Origin: Prevotella melaninogenica ATCC 25845
Lineage (GTDB): Bacteria; Bacteroidota; Bacteroidia; Bacteroidales; Bacteroidaceae
NCBI RefSeq assembly: GCF_000144405.1
Contig: NC_014371.1
Span: 310,001-374,000, forward strand
Length of the DNA stretch: 64,000 bases
Direction: 5' to 3'
Made by a program: the position numbers and the translations under genes. The notes under the pieces are model-generated. The model was not told where the DNA came from, searched no databases, and saw only the letters and a list, made by a program, of their open reading frames with translations. Positions 18,511-27,513 of the stretch are shown in pieces. Numbering within the stretch: the first letter of the stretch is position 1; each line of letters opens with the position of its first letter.

Positions 18511-19542
18511 ATGGTTATGAAACTAAAACTCAAGCATATTTTATTCTTTGTTTTCTGTTTCCCATTTACGCTTTTTGCACAAGCTCAACAGCTTGTCAGA
18601 CTCAATCCACAGCATTACTTTCAGCGTACAGTTCCTAAAGGAAACTATAGCGGATTGACATGGTTGGGTGGTGATCGCTATGCTGTTGTTTCTGATAAGA
18701 CGTCTGAAAGTGGCTTCTTTCGCTTTCGTATACAGATAGATTCTGTTAGTGGAGATATTAAAGACGTTGTGAATGAGGGTTTCCAATCATCGGGCGAGTT
18801 GAATAAAGATGAAGAGGGCATAGCTTTCTTTCCTAAGGACAGCACGTTGTTCATTTCCCGTGAAGCAGATAATAGTATCTTAGAATATGGAATGAATGGT
18901 AAACTGACGGGTCGGAAGCTTGCTATTCCATCCGCTTTCAGTATGGCTATACCTGCTTATAGTTTTGAAGCACTAACTTATAATGCCTATACGCATCGTT
19001 TTTGGACGACTTCTGAAAGTACGTTGAAGATAGATGGAGAACAAGCTAATGCAAAGAATCAAGTGAAGAATAGACTTCGTTTTCAAAGTTTCGATGACTC
19101 TTTCGTTCCTCAAGAACAGTATGCTTATTTGATGGATGCTGCGGAGAGTCACCCTTCTGTGTCTAATTATGCAATGGGTGTAGCAGCAATGGCAGCCTTA
19201 GATGATGGAAAATTACTTGTTTTAGAGCGTGAATTCGTGGTAACCTCAAGTAAAATTGGTTCGTTTGTGGAGAATAAGATTTATTGTGTTGACCCAGTGA
19301 AGTCTATGACTATCAGTCAAGAAAAAGCACTTGATACGGATAGTCCGTATATGCAGAAGACTTTGATTGCAACGTGGAAAACCTCCTTAGGACTGCTTCG
19401 TCAGAATCTTGCTAACTATGAGGGTATGTGTCTTGGCCCCCGCCTTGCAGACGGAAGCCAAGTTATAGTACTTTGTGCTGACAGCCAAGACCAATATGGT
19501 GGTGTTCTTCGTGACTGGTTTCGTACGATTATTATTCGATGA
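18511..19542 (+). CDS. Exported phytase-like esterase domain protein
   Basis: A 343-residue protein with a Sec signal (hydrophobic run to about residue 22, cleavage near FAQA). The mature part resembles the 'esterase-like activity of phytase' beta-propeller family: GNYSGLTWLGGDRYAVVSDK at the start, then DEEGIAFFPKDSTLFISREA, SFEALTYNAYTHRFWTTSES and NYEGMCLGPRLADGSQVIVL. A periplasmic phosphoesterase-like role is the usual inference; the substrate is unknown. ATGs at 18511 and 18517 are both possible. Confidence 0.82.
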   Translation: MVMKLKLKHILFFVFCFPFTLFAQAQQLVRLNPQHYFQRTVPKGNYSGLTWLGGDRYAVVSDKTSESGFFRFRIQIDSVSGDIKDVVNEGFQSSGELNKDEEGIAFFPKDSTLFISREADNSILEYGMNGKLTGRKLAIPSAFSMAIPAYSFEALTYNAYTHRFWTTSESTLKIDGEQANAKNQVKNRLRFQSFDDSFVPQEQYAYLMDAAESHPSVSNYAMGVAAMAALDDGKLLVLEREFVVTSSKIGSFVENKIYCVDPVKSMTISQEKALDTDSPYMQKTLIATWKTSLGLLRQNLANYEGMCLGPRLADGSQVIVLCADSQDQYGGVLRDWFRTIIIR

Positions 19543-19566
19543 ATCCTATTCAGCTTTGTGCTGCTT

Positions 19567-20253
19567 TTATTTCATCTTCTTATGAAGTTTGCGCAAAGCC
19601 TTGTCACGAATCTGGCGTACACGTTCGCGTTTTAATCCCATATCCTCCGCAATCTCTGCCATCGTATAGTGTGCTCCTGTCAATCCATAGATATAAGTGA
19701 TGACCCTTTTTTCACGTTCATCAAGTACATCTAATCCTTTTTGGATTTCATTACTGAGGATTTCTTGGTTAAGATGTTCGTCAGCATGCTTGGCATTTTC
19801 ATTCTCAAGGATATGCTGAAGTGTGAAGTTATTATTGCTACCTACTGGTACTGGCTGGTCAATAGAGATAGCATGTGAACGCTTCTGTTCAAATCTACTT
19901 GTCTCGTTCTTAGGAAGTTTATAGAGTGTTGCTTGCTCTTTGATAGTCTCTTCCATAGCTTTACGGATGTAAGGAGCCGCAAAGATAACAAAGCGTACAC
20001 CTTTTGAACCATCAAACTTCTGTGCGGCATACATCATACCAATATTTCCCTCACTGATAAGGTCGTCTTCACCCAATCCGCGGTTACGGTATTGATGCGC
20101 CAATGAAACAACAAACTTCAAGTTAGCCTTGGTCAACTTCTCCAAAGCTCTTGCGTCACCAACCTTTATCTTCTCTGCTAACTCCTGCTCTTCTTTATCT
20201 GAAAGAAGCTGCTCGTTAGCTATATCTTCTATGTATTTCTCGTTTGAAGTCAT
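19567..20253 (-). CDS. RNA polymerase sigma factor, RpoD/SigA-like, short form
   Basis: A 228-residue sigma-70 factor with regions 1.2 to 4: YIEDIANEQLLSDKEEQELA, the core-binding LVVSLAHQYRNRGL-type helix, GLGEDDLISEGNIGMMYAA, FVIFAAPYIRKAM, and the -35-binding helix-turn-helix MAEIAEDMGLKRERVRQIRD. It has no region 1.1 and is shorter than the Bacteroidota housekeeping sigma (about 286 residues), so it is probably a second, group 2-like factor. The start is the Met at 20253, which begins the conserved sequence. The open frame runs up to 20340 but would overlap the dedA-like gene. Confidence 0.87.
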   Translation of the reverse strand: MTSNEKYIEDIANEQLLSDKEEQELAEKIKVGDARALEKLTKANLKFVVSLAHQYRNRGLGEDDLISEGNIGMMYAAQKFDGSKGVRFVIFAAPYIRKAMEETIKEQATLYKLPKNETSRFEQKRSHAISIDQPVPVGSNNNFTLQHILENENAKHADEHLNQEILSNEIQKGLDVLDEREKRVITYIYGLTGAHYTMAEIAEDMGLKRERVRQIRDKALRKLHKKMK

Positions 20254-20288
20254 AAAAAAGTGTTGTGGTAGAATATTATTATATAGGG

Positions 20289-20939
20289 TTATACCTGCTG
20301 TGAATGGTTCTTGTTGTTCTTCTTTTTCTTTACATACCACTTAACAAGGAAGTAAAAACAAACAACAATTACCAAGAAGATAAGACCAAACTTAATATAC
20401 TCTCCATACTCTAAAATCTTCTCTTGGAGCTGATCTTCTGGTACAAAAGAGTGCATGTAATGTCCTAAAAGTGCAAGAATAGTGTGCCATGAGGCTGCAC
20501 CTATAGTAGTATAAAGCAAGAACTTCCAGTAGCTCATCTTCGCCAATCCTGCTGGAATGGAGATAAGATGGCGAATACCTGGCAAGAGACGGCCAGTGAT
20601 TGTAGCCACCATACCATGCTCATCGAAGTATCGTTCGCTCTTTTCAACTTTCTCTTGATTCAATAAACACAAGTGTCCCCACTTACTATTGGCAAACTTA
20701 TAGATGATAGGGCGACCAAGATACCATCCTGCAAGATAGTTAATAGTTGCACCAACGTCTGCTCCTAAAGTGGAGAAAAGAATTACCAACCATATATCAA
20801 GGTTGCCTGCGGCAGCATGATAGGCAGCTGGGGCAACAACTAATTCTGATGGTACAGGGATAACCGTACTTTCAAGAAGCATCAAAATAAAGATGGTGCC
20901 ATAGTTGAGATGTCCGAGCATGGATGTGATAAAACTCAT
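20289..20939 (-). CDS. DedA family membrane protein
   Basis: A 216-residue polytopic inner-membrane protein of the DedA/VTT superfamily, some members of which flip undecaprenyl phosphate or phosphatidylethanolamine. Typical segments are ESTVIPVPSELVV, GATINYLAGWYLGR, the re-entrant-loop GRLLPGIRHLISIPAG with its conserved Arg, and FLLYTTIGAASWHTILALLG. The C terminus is a Lys-rich cytosolic tail. It lies between the TPR gene and the sigma factor on the minus strand and is probably co-transcribed with one or both. Confidence 0.92.
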   Translation of the reverse strand: MSFITSMLGHLNYGTIFILMLLESTVIPVPSELVVAPAAYHAAAGNLDIWLVILFSTLGADVGATINYLAGWYLGRPIIYKFANSKWGHLCLLNQEKVEKSERYFDEHGMVATITGRLLPGIRHLISIPAGLAKMSYWKFLLYTTIGAASWHTILALLGHYMHSFVPEDQLQEKILEYGEYIKFGLIFLVIVVCFYFLVKWYVKKKKNNKNHSQQV

Positions 20940-20970
20940 AATGATATGTTATTAATTATAATTCTGTTTG

Positions 20971-22164
20971 TTATAAAATACGAATATTGGGGTAGTCTTG
21001 TGGGCTTGTTCCTTCTGGATAGAGGTCTGATAGTACCTCTATACTCTCCTCTGGATTCCTTTCAACGGCTTGTCGCAAGTATATATTGAACTCCTTTTTT
21101 AGCTTTAATTCATAACAACAGCGTGCGAGGTATGCGAAACCGATGTCCCAGTCGTCATCCATTTCAGGCAATAACGTACTAAAGATATTGTAAGCATATT
21201 CAACATATCCATTGTCAAAGGTTGAAATACCAATATGGATGAGTGTCAGACTCTTGCTCTGTGTTTCTGCTAATGCCAGATGATAATATCGTTGCGCTTC
21301 TGAAGCATTGCCCTGCATGAGATGTATATGTCCGATAGTAACATCAACGACAGTTGTATCTTGATTATGGCAGAGCTTCTTATAACGCTCGTAGTACTTC
21401 AGAGATTCCTCATAATTCCCAAGTGTAAAGAGTCCGTTGGCCTTGTTGAGGATAGCTTCTTCATCATCAGGGTTGATAGCTATGGAGTATTCACTTGATG
21501 TGATAGAATCCTTTATGTCATTCCTTAAAAGCTGATTCTGGGCTAACTGGTTCCAGTAAGGACCAGAATAAGGGTTGGTATCAAGTAACTCATTGAGAAT
21601 GGATTCACTCTCTTTATACTTCCCACGGCTTTTGAGAAGACGCGCACGAAGTTCCTTATAATCATTATCTTCTGTCTTTGTTGAGCGGCTCAACCATTTC
21701 TCTACATATTCATTTTCTTCATAATCGGAAAAGAGAGCAGCAACATCAAGGACATAATCCTCGCGGTCTTCTTGTGAGATAACCTCGTCATACTGGCTTT
21801 GAAGGAAGTCATCTGCTTCGGCTACCTTATTATCAACGATCATAATTTCAGCTTTAAGATAGAGATAATCTAAGTCACTCTTATCAACAATCATCTCTGC
21901 AATCTCGTTAGCAAGCTCTGGGTCTTCGTCGATGAATAATGCTAAACGTGCTTTGAAAGCAAGTGGAGTAGTGGCTGTTGGATACAAGCGGGTGGCATAA
22001 TCGATAGCGTCTAAAGCATTGTTATCTTCACCGATATAGTGGTAATATTCAGCAACATCAGTCAGTTCCTCAGGGTCGAGGAACTCGCTGATGTTGTCTT
22101 TTTGCAGTTCTTCATATCTATGAAGGACTTGCTTGAATTTATCACTCTGATAGTATATATCCAA
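20971..22164 (-). CDS. Tetratricopeptide repeat protein
   Basis: A 397-residue soluble protein without signal peptide, made almost entirely of TPR-like helical pairs (for example LDEPEELTD-type acidic loops, PYSGPYWNQLAQNQLLRNDI, AILNKANGLFTLGNYEESLK, HIHLMQGNASEAQRYYHLAL). It is strongly acidic. TPR proteins are protein-interaction scaffolds; the partner is unknown. The gene begins 17 bases after glnS ends on the same strand, so the two are probably co-transcribed. Confidence 0.85.
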   Translation of the reverse strand: MDIYYQSDKFKQVLHRYEELQKDNISEFLDPEELTDVAEYYHYIGEDNNALDAIDYATRLYPTATTPLAFKARLALFIDEDPELANEIAEMIVDKSDLDYLYLKAEIMIVDNKVAEADDFLQSQYDEVISQEDREDYVLDVAALFSDYEENEYVEKWLSRSTKTEDNDYKELRARLLKSRGKYKESESILNELLDTNPYSGPYWNQLAQNQLLRNDIKDSITSSEYSIAINPDDEEAILNKANGLFTLGNYEESLKYYERYKKLCHNQDTTVVDVTIGHIHLMQGNASEAQRYYHLALAETQSKSLTLIHIGISTFDNGYVEYAYNIFSTLLPEMDDDWDIGFAYLARCCYELKLKKEFNIYLRQAVERNPEESIEVLSDLYPEGTSPQDYPNIRIL

Positions 22165-22181
22165 ATCTTACTTTACTTTAG

Positions 22182-23900
22182 TTATGCTTTGGCCTTCTTT
22201 GCCCAAGTATCTTTCAAGCCAACAGTCTTATTAAACACGAGGTGGTCGGCTGTTGTATCTGGGTCAAGCATGAAGTAACCAGTACGCTGGAATTGTAGGT
22301 AATCACCCGGTTTCTTCTCAGCGAGATACTGTTCAACGTAGCACTCTGTGTGTACAGTAAGGCTCTCTGGATTGAGAAGCTCACGGAAATCACGCTCATC
22401 AGCAGCAGGATTCTCTACGTTGAACAAGCGGTCGTACTCACGAACCTCTGCCTTTAAGCAGTGGTCAGCGCTAACCCAGTGGAGAGTACCTTTCACCTTA
22501 CGGTCAGCCCCCTGCATACCACTCTTGCTGTCAGCATCATATTCTGCTTGAATCTCAATGATATTGCCCTCAGCATCCTTAGTACAACCAGTACACTTAA
22601 CGATGTAAGCGTTCTTCAATCTCACTTCCTTACCTGGAGACATACGGAAGAATTTCTTTGGAGCATCCTCCATAAAGTCAGCACGTTCAATCCAAAGATT
22701 CTTTGAGAAGGTGATAGTGTGTGAACCATCTGCCTCATTCTCTGGATTGTTAATAGCCTCCATCTCCTCAGTCTTTCCTTCTGGATAGTTGGTAATAACA
22801 AGTTTTACAGGGTCGAGAACAGCGCTAACACGTGTAGCCTTCTTGTTCAAGTCGTCACGTACAGCAGCCTCCAACAACGCTACATCATTGAGTGCATCGA
22901 ACTTAGTATAGCCAATAGAGTCGATAAAGTTACGGATAGACTCCGGAGAGTAACCACGACGACGCATACCACAGAGTGTCGGCATTCGTGGATCATCCCA
23001 TCCCTTGACGTGATGTTCATCAACCAATGTATGAAGTTTACGCTTTGACATTACTGTATAAGTAAGGTTCAAGCGGTTGAACTCTATCTGTCGTGGGCGG
23101 TTATCTGATAGGTTGTCATCGGTGCCATCACTTTCTTTTAGGAAGTCAATAAACTTATCATAGAGAGGACGGTGAGGCACAAACTCGAGTGTACAGATAG
23201 AGTGGGTAACACCCTCAAAGTAGTCACTCTGTCCGTGTGCAAAGTCATACATTGGGTAACAATGCCACTTTGTACCTGTGCGATGATGTGGAATCTGAAT
23301 GATTCGATATATGATTGGATCACGGAAATGCATGTTAGGATTAGCCATATCGAGCTTCGCACGAAGTACCATACTTCCCTCAACAGCCTCTGGTGTATTC
23401 ATCTGCTCAAACAAGGCAAGGCTTTCCTCGATAGGACGATCACGGTATGGTGATGCTGTACCAGGCGTTGTTGGCGTACCTTTCTGTGTTGCAATCTGCT
23501 CAGAAGTCTGCTCGTCAACATATGCCAAGCCCTTCTTAATCATCCAAACAGCAAAGTCCCATAACTTCTCAAAGTAATCACTTGCATAATAAATGTTACC
23601 CCATTTAAAGCCAAGCCAGCTAATATCATGAAGGATATTCTCTACATATTCGTTGTTCTCCTTGCTTGGATTTGTATCATCAAAACGAAGATTACAAATA
23701 CCCTTATAGTTTTCAGCTACACCAAAGTCCATGCAAATCGCTTTTGCATGACCAATATGAAGATAGCCATTTGGCTCTGGCGGGAAACGTGTCTGAATAC
23801 GTCCTCCGTTCTTACCCTTTGCGAGGTCTTCCTCTACCAGTTGTTCTACGAAGCTCAAGCTACGCTTCTCCTCATTGGTGTTGTTCTCTATCGTAGTCAT
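22182..23900 (-). CDS. glnS: Glutaminyl-tRNA synthetase
   Basis: A 572-residue class I synthetase. Signatures are FPPEPNGYLHIGHAKAI (HIGH motif), NLRFDDTNPSKE, ARDDLNKKATR-type joining segment and TVMSKRKL (KMSKS equivalent). A C-terminal anticodon-binding beta-barrel follows. It attaches Gln to tRNA-Gln, meaning the organism need not use the GatCAB route for Gln. A minus-strand TAACTTTG at 23925-23932 is the probable -7 box. The length fits the bacterial family. Confidence 0.96.
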   Translation of the reverse strand: MTTIENNTNEEKRSLSFVEQLVEEDLAKGKNGGRIQTRFPPEPNGYLHIGHAKAICMDFGVAENYKGICNLRFDDTNPSKENNEYVENILHDISWLGFKWGNIYYASDYFEKLWDFAVWMIKKGLAYVDEQTSEQIATQKGTPTTPGTASPYRDRPIEESLALFEQMNTPEAVEGSMVLRAKLDMANPNMHFRDPIIYRIIQIPHHRTGTKWHCYPMYDFAHGQSDYFEGVTHSICTLEFVPHRPLYDKFIDFLKESDGTDDNLSDNRPRQIEFNRLNLTYTVMSKRKLHTLVDEHHVKGWDDPRMPTLCGMRRRGYSPESIRNFIDSIGYTKFDALNDVALLEAAVRDDLNKKATRVSAVLDPVKLVITNYPEGKTEEMEAINNPENEADGSHTITFSKNLWIERADFMEDAPKKFFRMSPGKEVRLKNAYIVKCTGCTKDAEGNIIEIQAEYDADSKSGMQGADRKVKGTLHWVSADHCLKAEVREYDRLFNVENPAADERDFRELLNPESLTVHTECYVEQYLAEKKPGDYLQFQRTGYFMLDPDTTADHLVFNKTVGLKDTWAKKAKA

Positions 23901-24186
23901 ATTTTCCTATTTATTATTATGCTGCAAAGTTACTCATTTTTTCTTGTTTATGATGCACTTTGTTCTAAATAATAATGTATATTCTTTTATGCAGTTTGAA
24001 ATTATTCATGCAAAATGCTTTTCGAGTAATGTTTTATAATGTTTTGTATATTTTCAGTAACGAAATAAAACCAATTTTCTTTATCTTTTTAAAGTGTTTA
24101 ATAAAAGTGAATGTGAACGGCTTTCAGCGATAGGTGTATGTATGGTAACAAATGTTTCATTATTAATAAAAAAGTTGCATAAAAGT

Positions 24187-24217
24187 TTGCACATATAAAA
24201 ATAATGCCCTATCTTTG
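24187..24217 (+). promoter_or_regulatory. Promoter of the small RNA
   Basis: A TTG (24187-24189) and TATCTTTG (24210-24217) with a 20-base spacer give an excellent match to the Bacteroidota consensus. Transcription should begin near 24221. Confidence 0.78.
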
Positions 24218-24220
24218 CAA

Positions 24221-24310
24221 ACGTTATCCTGAATACAATCTTTTTACCTTAAAGAAACTAATACCTATTGAGATTGAATGCCCATCGCTGTGAAGCGTAG
24301 GGCATTTTTG
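24221..24310 (+). ncRNA. Candidate small RNA of about 90 nt
   Basis: A near-consensus promoter is followed within about 85 bases by a terminator hairpin: AATGCCC (24277-24283) and CGCT (24286-24289) pair with AGCG (24294-24297) and GGGCATT (24300-24306), then TTTTTG. No start codon opens a useful frame, and no gene follows for over 500 bases, so this is not an attenuator. The promoter-body-terminator layout resembles Bacteroidales small RNAs such as the Bacteroidales-1 motif, but that identity is not confirmed here. Confidence 0.65.
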
Positions 24311-24553
24311 TTTTTAGTAACTTTTTGGTTCTGTAATTTTGTTTACAGTATTTTGTAGATTCGTTTTAGGTTTCTTAAACAAAGTCTTATATTTTTCTTT
24401 ATAGTTCTTTTAAGCAACTTTCTGATTTAAACTTAGGTGTTATTGTGACCATTCAAAGTACATTTTAACGCTTCGTACCAACCTTTTATTATTCATTTTG
24501 TTGGAGAATTGTATCTGGTAAGATTTTACATTTTGTTTGAAAAGAACTTCCCT

Positions 24554-24757
24554 TTAACCCAAATTGGTTATTAGAAGCTAAACATATTTTGTTTTTTTTG
24601 TCGAGTAGATTGCCTCTCTTTGTAACGCAGGCGTAGCAGGCTACGTCAATTTGCAAAGACAGGAAAGATGCTGATAAGAAAATAAAAGATGTTAGGAAAC
24701 AATACAAAAACAAGAATTCATGAAACATTGTGGTTTAATGACCGATTTGGTTTTAAT
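24554..24757. repeat. MITE-like inverted-repeat element
   Basis: About 204 bp are bounded by imperfect inverted repeats of roughly 25 bp: TTAACCCAAATTGGTTATTA at the left and, inverted, the stretch at 24732-24757 containing AATGACCGATTTGG. A third related copy lies alone at 33871-33895. The interior has a short palindrome (CGTAGCAGGCTACG) and no coding sequence. It is possibly a non-autonomous transposon remnant; no target duplication was recognised. Confidence 0.45.
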
Positions 24758-24803
24758 CCACCTACCTAATTGTTAGTATTTTTTTCAATATTCCCTTATC
24801 ATC

Positions 24804-24835
24804 TTGTAGTTTGTCATATAGATATTGTAACTTTG
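24804..24835 (+). promoter_or_regulatory. Promoter of mntH
   Basis: A TTG (24804-24806) and TAACTTTG (24828-24835) have a 21-base spacer and lie 17 bases before the ATG. No clear metal-regulator palindrome overlaps it. Confidence 0.65.
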
Positions 24836-24852
24836 CATAAAACTTAATTAGA

Positions 24853-26115
24853 ATGAAGAATATATTAAAAGAACTACAACGTAAGGACCACCCACGCGTG
24901 TTGGGTGCCTTAGATATATTTAAATTTATTGGTCCCGGTTTGCTGGTGACCGTAGGCTTTATCGACCCGGGAAACTGGGGAAGTAACTTTGCTGCTGGTT
25001 CAGAGTATGGCTATGCATTGTTATGGGTAGTAACCCTTTCAACAATTATGCTTATAGCTTTACAGCATAATGTTGCTCATCTTGGAATTGTGACAGGACT
25101 CTGTCTCAGTGAGGCAGCAGTGAAGTATGCACCTAAATGGATAGGTCGTCCTATTATCTTGAGTGCAATTCTTGCCAGTATCTCTACCTCTTTAGCAGAG
25201 ATTCTTGGTGGTGCTATTGCACTACAAATGCTCTTTGGCATTAGTATTCCTACAGGCTCTGTCTTAACAACAGTGGCTGTGTTGATAATGCTTTTTACGA
25301 ATAGCTATAAGAAGATGGAACGTGCCATCATTGGCTTTGTGTCAATGATAGGTCTTTCGTTTGTTTATGAACTCTTTCTCGTTGATATTCATTGGCCTGC
25401 AGCCATTGAGGGAGCATTTGTTCCAACCGTTCCACAAGGTTCTCTCTTGATTATCATGAGTGTGGTGGGAGCGGTTGTGATGCCTCACAATCTTTTCCTT
25501 CACTCTGAGATTGTACAGAGTCGCGAGATCTATTTGGAGGGTGACGAACGTATCCGTCACATGTTAAAGTATGAGTTTGTCGACACCCTTTTCTCAATGA
25601 TTGTGGGTTGGGTTATCAACTCTGCGATGATTCTCTTGGCAGCAAGTACGTTCTTCTCTCATGGTCAGCACGTTGATGAACTGTCTCAGGCGCAAGCAAT
25701 GCTACAGCCACTTTTGGGTAATAATGCTGCGAATATATTTGCTATTGCCTTACTATTAGCGGGTATTTCAAGTACGATAACCAGTGGAATGGCTGCGGGT
25801 AGTATCTTCTCTGGACTTTTTGGTGAGTCATATAATGCAAAAGATACGCACTCTATTGCTGGAATTGTCCTCTCATTAGGTATTGCCCTTCTGATGATAT
25901 TCTTTATTGGCGACCCATTTAAGGGATTGATTATCTCACAGATGTTCCTTTCTGTTCAACTTCCTTTCACCGTTTTCTTACAAGTGGGTCTGACATCTTC
26001 CAAGCGTGTGATGGGTAAGTATGCCAATAGTAAGTTGAATATGGTCTTCCTTTACTCGTTGGCGGGCATCGTCACCTTACTTAATATATGGCTCTTGATA
26101 GAGAGTATATCATAG
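24853..26115 (+). CDS. mntH: Nramp family divalent metal transporter
   Basis: A 420-residue inner-membrane protein with about 11 transmembrane helices. The Nramp metal-binding motif in helix 1 reads GFIDPGNWGSN (canonical DPGN), and helix 6 carries VVGAVVMPHNLFLHS (canonical MPH). These provide the Asp, Asn and Met ligands for Mn(II) or Fe(II) import with protons. It is preceded by its own promoter. No mntR-like regulator lies adjacent. Confidence 0.95.
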   Translation: MKNILKELQRKDHPRVLGALDIFKFIGPGLLVTVGFIDPGNWGSNFAAGSEYGYALLWVVTLSTIMLIALQHNVAHLGIVTGLCLSEAAVKYAPKWIGRPIILSAILASISTSLAEILGGAIALQMLFGISIPTGSVLTTVAVLIMLFTNSYKKMERAIIGFVSMIGLSFVYELFLVDIHWPAAIEGAFVPTVPQGSLLIIMSVVGAVVMPHNLFLHSEIVQSREIYLEGDERIRHMLKYEFVDTLFSMIVGWVINSAMILLAASTFFSHGQHVDELSQAQAMLQPLLGNNAANIFAIALLLAGISSTITSGMAAGSIFSGLFGESYNAKDTHSIAGIVLSLGIALLMIFFIGDPFKGLIISQMFLSVQLPFTVFLQVGLTSSKRVMGKYANSKLNMVFLYSLAGIVTLLNIWLLIESIS

Positions 26116-26173
26116 TGTTGATGTCCTACAAGGTGGAATATTGTAAAATAAATTCGCAGCTTTGAAATTAAAA

Positions 26174-26268
26174 GATGCTTAATTGCGTTCCAATTGGGCG
26201 TTAATTGAGGTCCAAAAGGGCGTTAGTTGGCATGCAACTAACGCCCTTTTGCAATGCAACTAAGCACC
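26174..26268. repeat. Family A 22-bp array, copy A2 (95 bp)
   Basis: Units start at 26174, 26196, 26218 and 26240, with a closing heptamer AAGCACC at 26262-26268. Unit starts read GATGCTT, GGGCGTT, GGGCGTT and AACGCCC. The third and fourth units are inverted relative to each other, so GGGCGTTAGTTG pairs with CAACTAACGCCC across the junction in a near-perfect hairpin. Confidence 0.9.
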
Positions 26269-26456
26269 TTTTATAATGTTCTTTTGCAACTCTTTGATTC
26301 TGTGAAGGTTACAAATGCAGTTTTTCTTGGTACTTTTAAGGTAAAAGAAACTTCCTTTCTCACCTTTTGTGTAATGATTTTTCAAATCAACTATAAGCGT
26401 TTTACTCCTATAAAAACCAACTTCTAAGGATTAATCCCACATTATATAATATAAAG

Positions 26457-26496
26457 AAGACGGGAATGATACAAGCATACCATTCCCGTCTTTTAT
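26457..26496. terminator. Bidirectional terminator
   Basis: A perfect 12-bp stem AAGACGGGAATG (26457-26468) / CATTCCCGTCTT (26481-26492) is flanked by A-rich and T-rich runs. It serves the minus-strand small-protein gene and possibly mntH. Confidence 0.8.
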
Positions 26497-26513
26497 GTTA
26501 TTTGCTATTAATC

Positions 26514-26735
26514 TTAGATAGACTTGTAGCCGTTCGTACTGTTATGTGCAAGTAAGTCTTTCAGATTAAGCTCTCTGCCACCATGTGCTTCGTAAGCTTC
26601 TCTCATTTCTTCCTCGCCCTCAGCCTCTTCTTCAGAGTGAACGAATGTAACACACTTGTCTTTAAGTTCTGCGACTACCCAGCCAATCAGTGCGATGATT
26701 AGCAGTGCAATCAGTCCTGTCATTGGAGTTATCAT
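26514..26735 (-). CDS. Small single-span membrane protein
   Basis: A 73-residue protein with one N-terminal transmembrane helix (TGLIALLIIALIGWVVAEL) and an acidic cytosolic-like tail rich in Glu (SEEEAEGEEEMREAYEAHGG). It was not recognised as a named family. A TAATTTTG -7 box on the minus strand (26762-26769) and a strong terminator frame it as a one-gene unit, which supports expression. Confidence 0.72.
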   Translation of the reverse strand: MITPMTGLIALLIIALIGWVVAELKDKCVTFVHSEEEAEGEEEMREAYEAHGGRELNLKDLLAHNSTNGYKSI

Positions 26736-26855
26736 AATTGATTTGTTTTTTATTTCTGATGCAAAATTACATTAAGTTTCGGAAAGCACCAAATAATCTC
26801 CAAGTTTTCAGTAACTTTGCAGTAAATATAGCTGTATAAAGTTAATAAGAACAAG

Positions 26856-27503
26856 ATGACAAGAAAAGAAAGATATGATTATGCACTGAGTTATTTTCGC
26901 AAGAATGTTGGGCATGTTTCGACTGAGCTAAATTTTGGTTCAGCCTTCCAACTTCTTTGTGCGACACTCCTTTCTGCTCAGTGTACGGATAAGCGAATCA
27001 ATGCGATTACGCCAGAATTGTTCCGTCATTATCCAGATGCAAAGGCGATGGCAGAGGCTACAGCCGATGAGATATTTGAGTATGTGAAGAGTGTTTCTTA
27101 CCCCAATTCAAAGGCAAAACATTTAGTTGAGATGTCGAAGATGTTGGTTGAGAAATTTGATGGCGAGGTGCCTTCTGATCCTAATGCACTCGTTACGCTG
27201 CCTGGAGTAGGGCGTAAGACGGCAAATGTTATTCAAGCAGTGTGGTTTGGTAAGCCAACACTTGCGGTTGATACGCATGTCTATCGTGTAAGTCATCGTT
27301 TGGGGCTGGTTCCTTCAACAGCTAACACGCCTCGTAAGGTTGAGGATTATCTGATGAAGAATATCCCTACAGAGGAGGTCTCGGATGCCCACCATTGGAT
27401 ATTGCTTCATGGACGTTATGTTTGCAAGAGTGCTAAGCCTGATTGCGAGCATTGTCCCTTTGATGATATCTGTCCAAAGTTGTTGGAGAATAGTAAGTTG
27501 TAG
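26856..27503 (+). CDS. nth: Endonuclease III
   Basis: A 215-residue DNA glycosylase/AP lyase. It has the helix-hairpin-helix LPGVGRKTANVI, the catalytic Asp in VDTHVYRVSHRLG, the catalytic Lys upstream in SAQCTDKRIN, and a C-terminal [4Fe-4S] cluster motif CKSAKPDCEHCPFDDIC (C-x6-C-x2-C-x5-C). It excises oxidised pyrimidines in base excision repair. A TAACTTTG element (26812-26819) is the probable -7 box. Confidence 0.96.
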   Translation: MTRKERYDYALSYFRKNVGHVSTELNFGSAFQLLCATLLSAQCTDKRINAITPELFRHYPDAKAMAEATADEIFEYVKSVSYPNSKAKHLVEMSKMLVEKFDGEVPSDPNALVTLPGVGRKTANVIQAVWFGKPTLAVDTHVYRVSHRLGLVPSTANTPRKVEDYLMKNIPTEEVSDAHHWILLHGRYVCKSAKPDCEHCPFDDICPKLLENSKL

Positions 27504-27513
27504 TATAGGATAG

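Larger units (their letters stand above)
23901..24852. other. Long intergenic region between glnS and mntH
   Basis: These 952 AT-rich bases hold the glnS promoter region, one small-RNA-like transcription unit (24187-24310), a MITE-like inverted repeat (24554-24757) and the mntH promoter. The minus-strand 79-codon frame at 24489-24728 falls inside the inverted-repeat element and has no protein-like features. Confidence 0.75.
26116..26513. other. Convergent intergenic region with a family A array
   Basis: There is no gene in these 398 bases. They contain family A copy A2 (26174-26268) and the bidirectional terminator at 26457-26496. Confidence 0.8.

Noticed and set aside
20254..20340. Longer N terminus for the sigma factor
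   Set aside because: It would overlap the dedA-like gene by 52 bases and add non-conserved residues; the conserved sequence starts at 20253.
24489..24728. A 79-codon minus-strand frame in the glnS-mntH gap
   Set aside because: It falls within the inverted-repeat element, has Phe/Leu/Lys-rich AT-driven composition and no promoter or family features.
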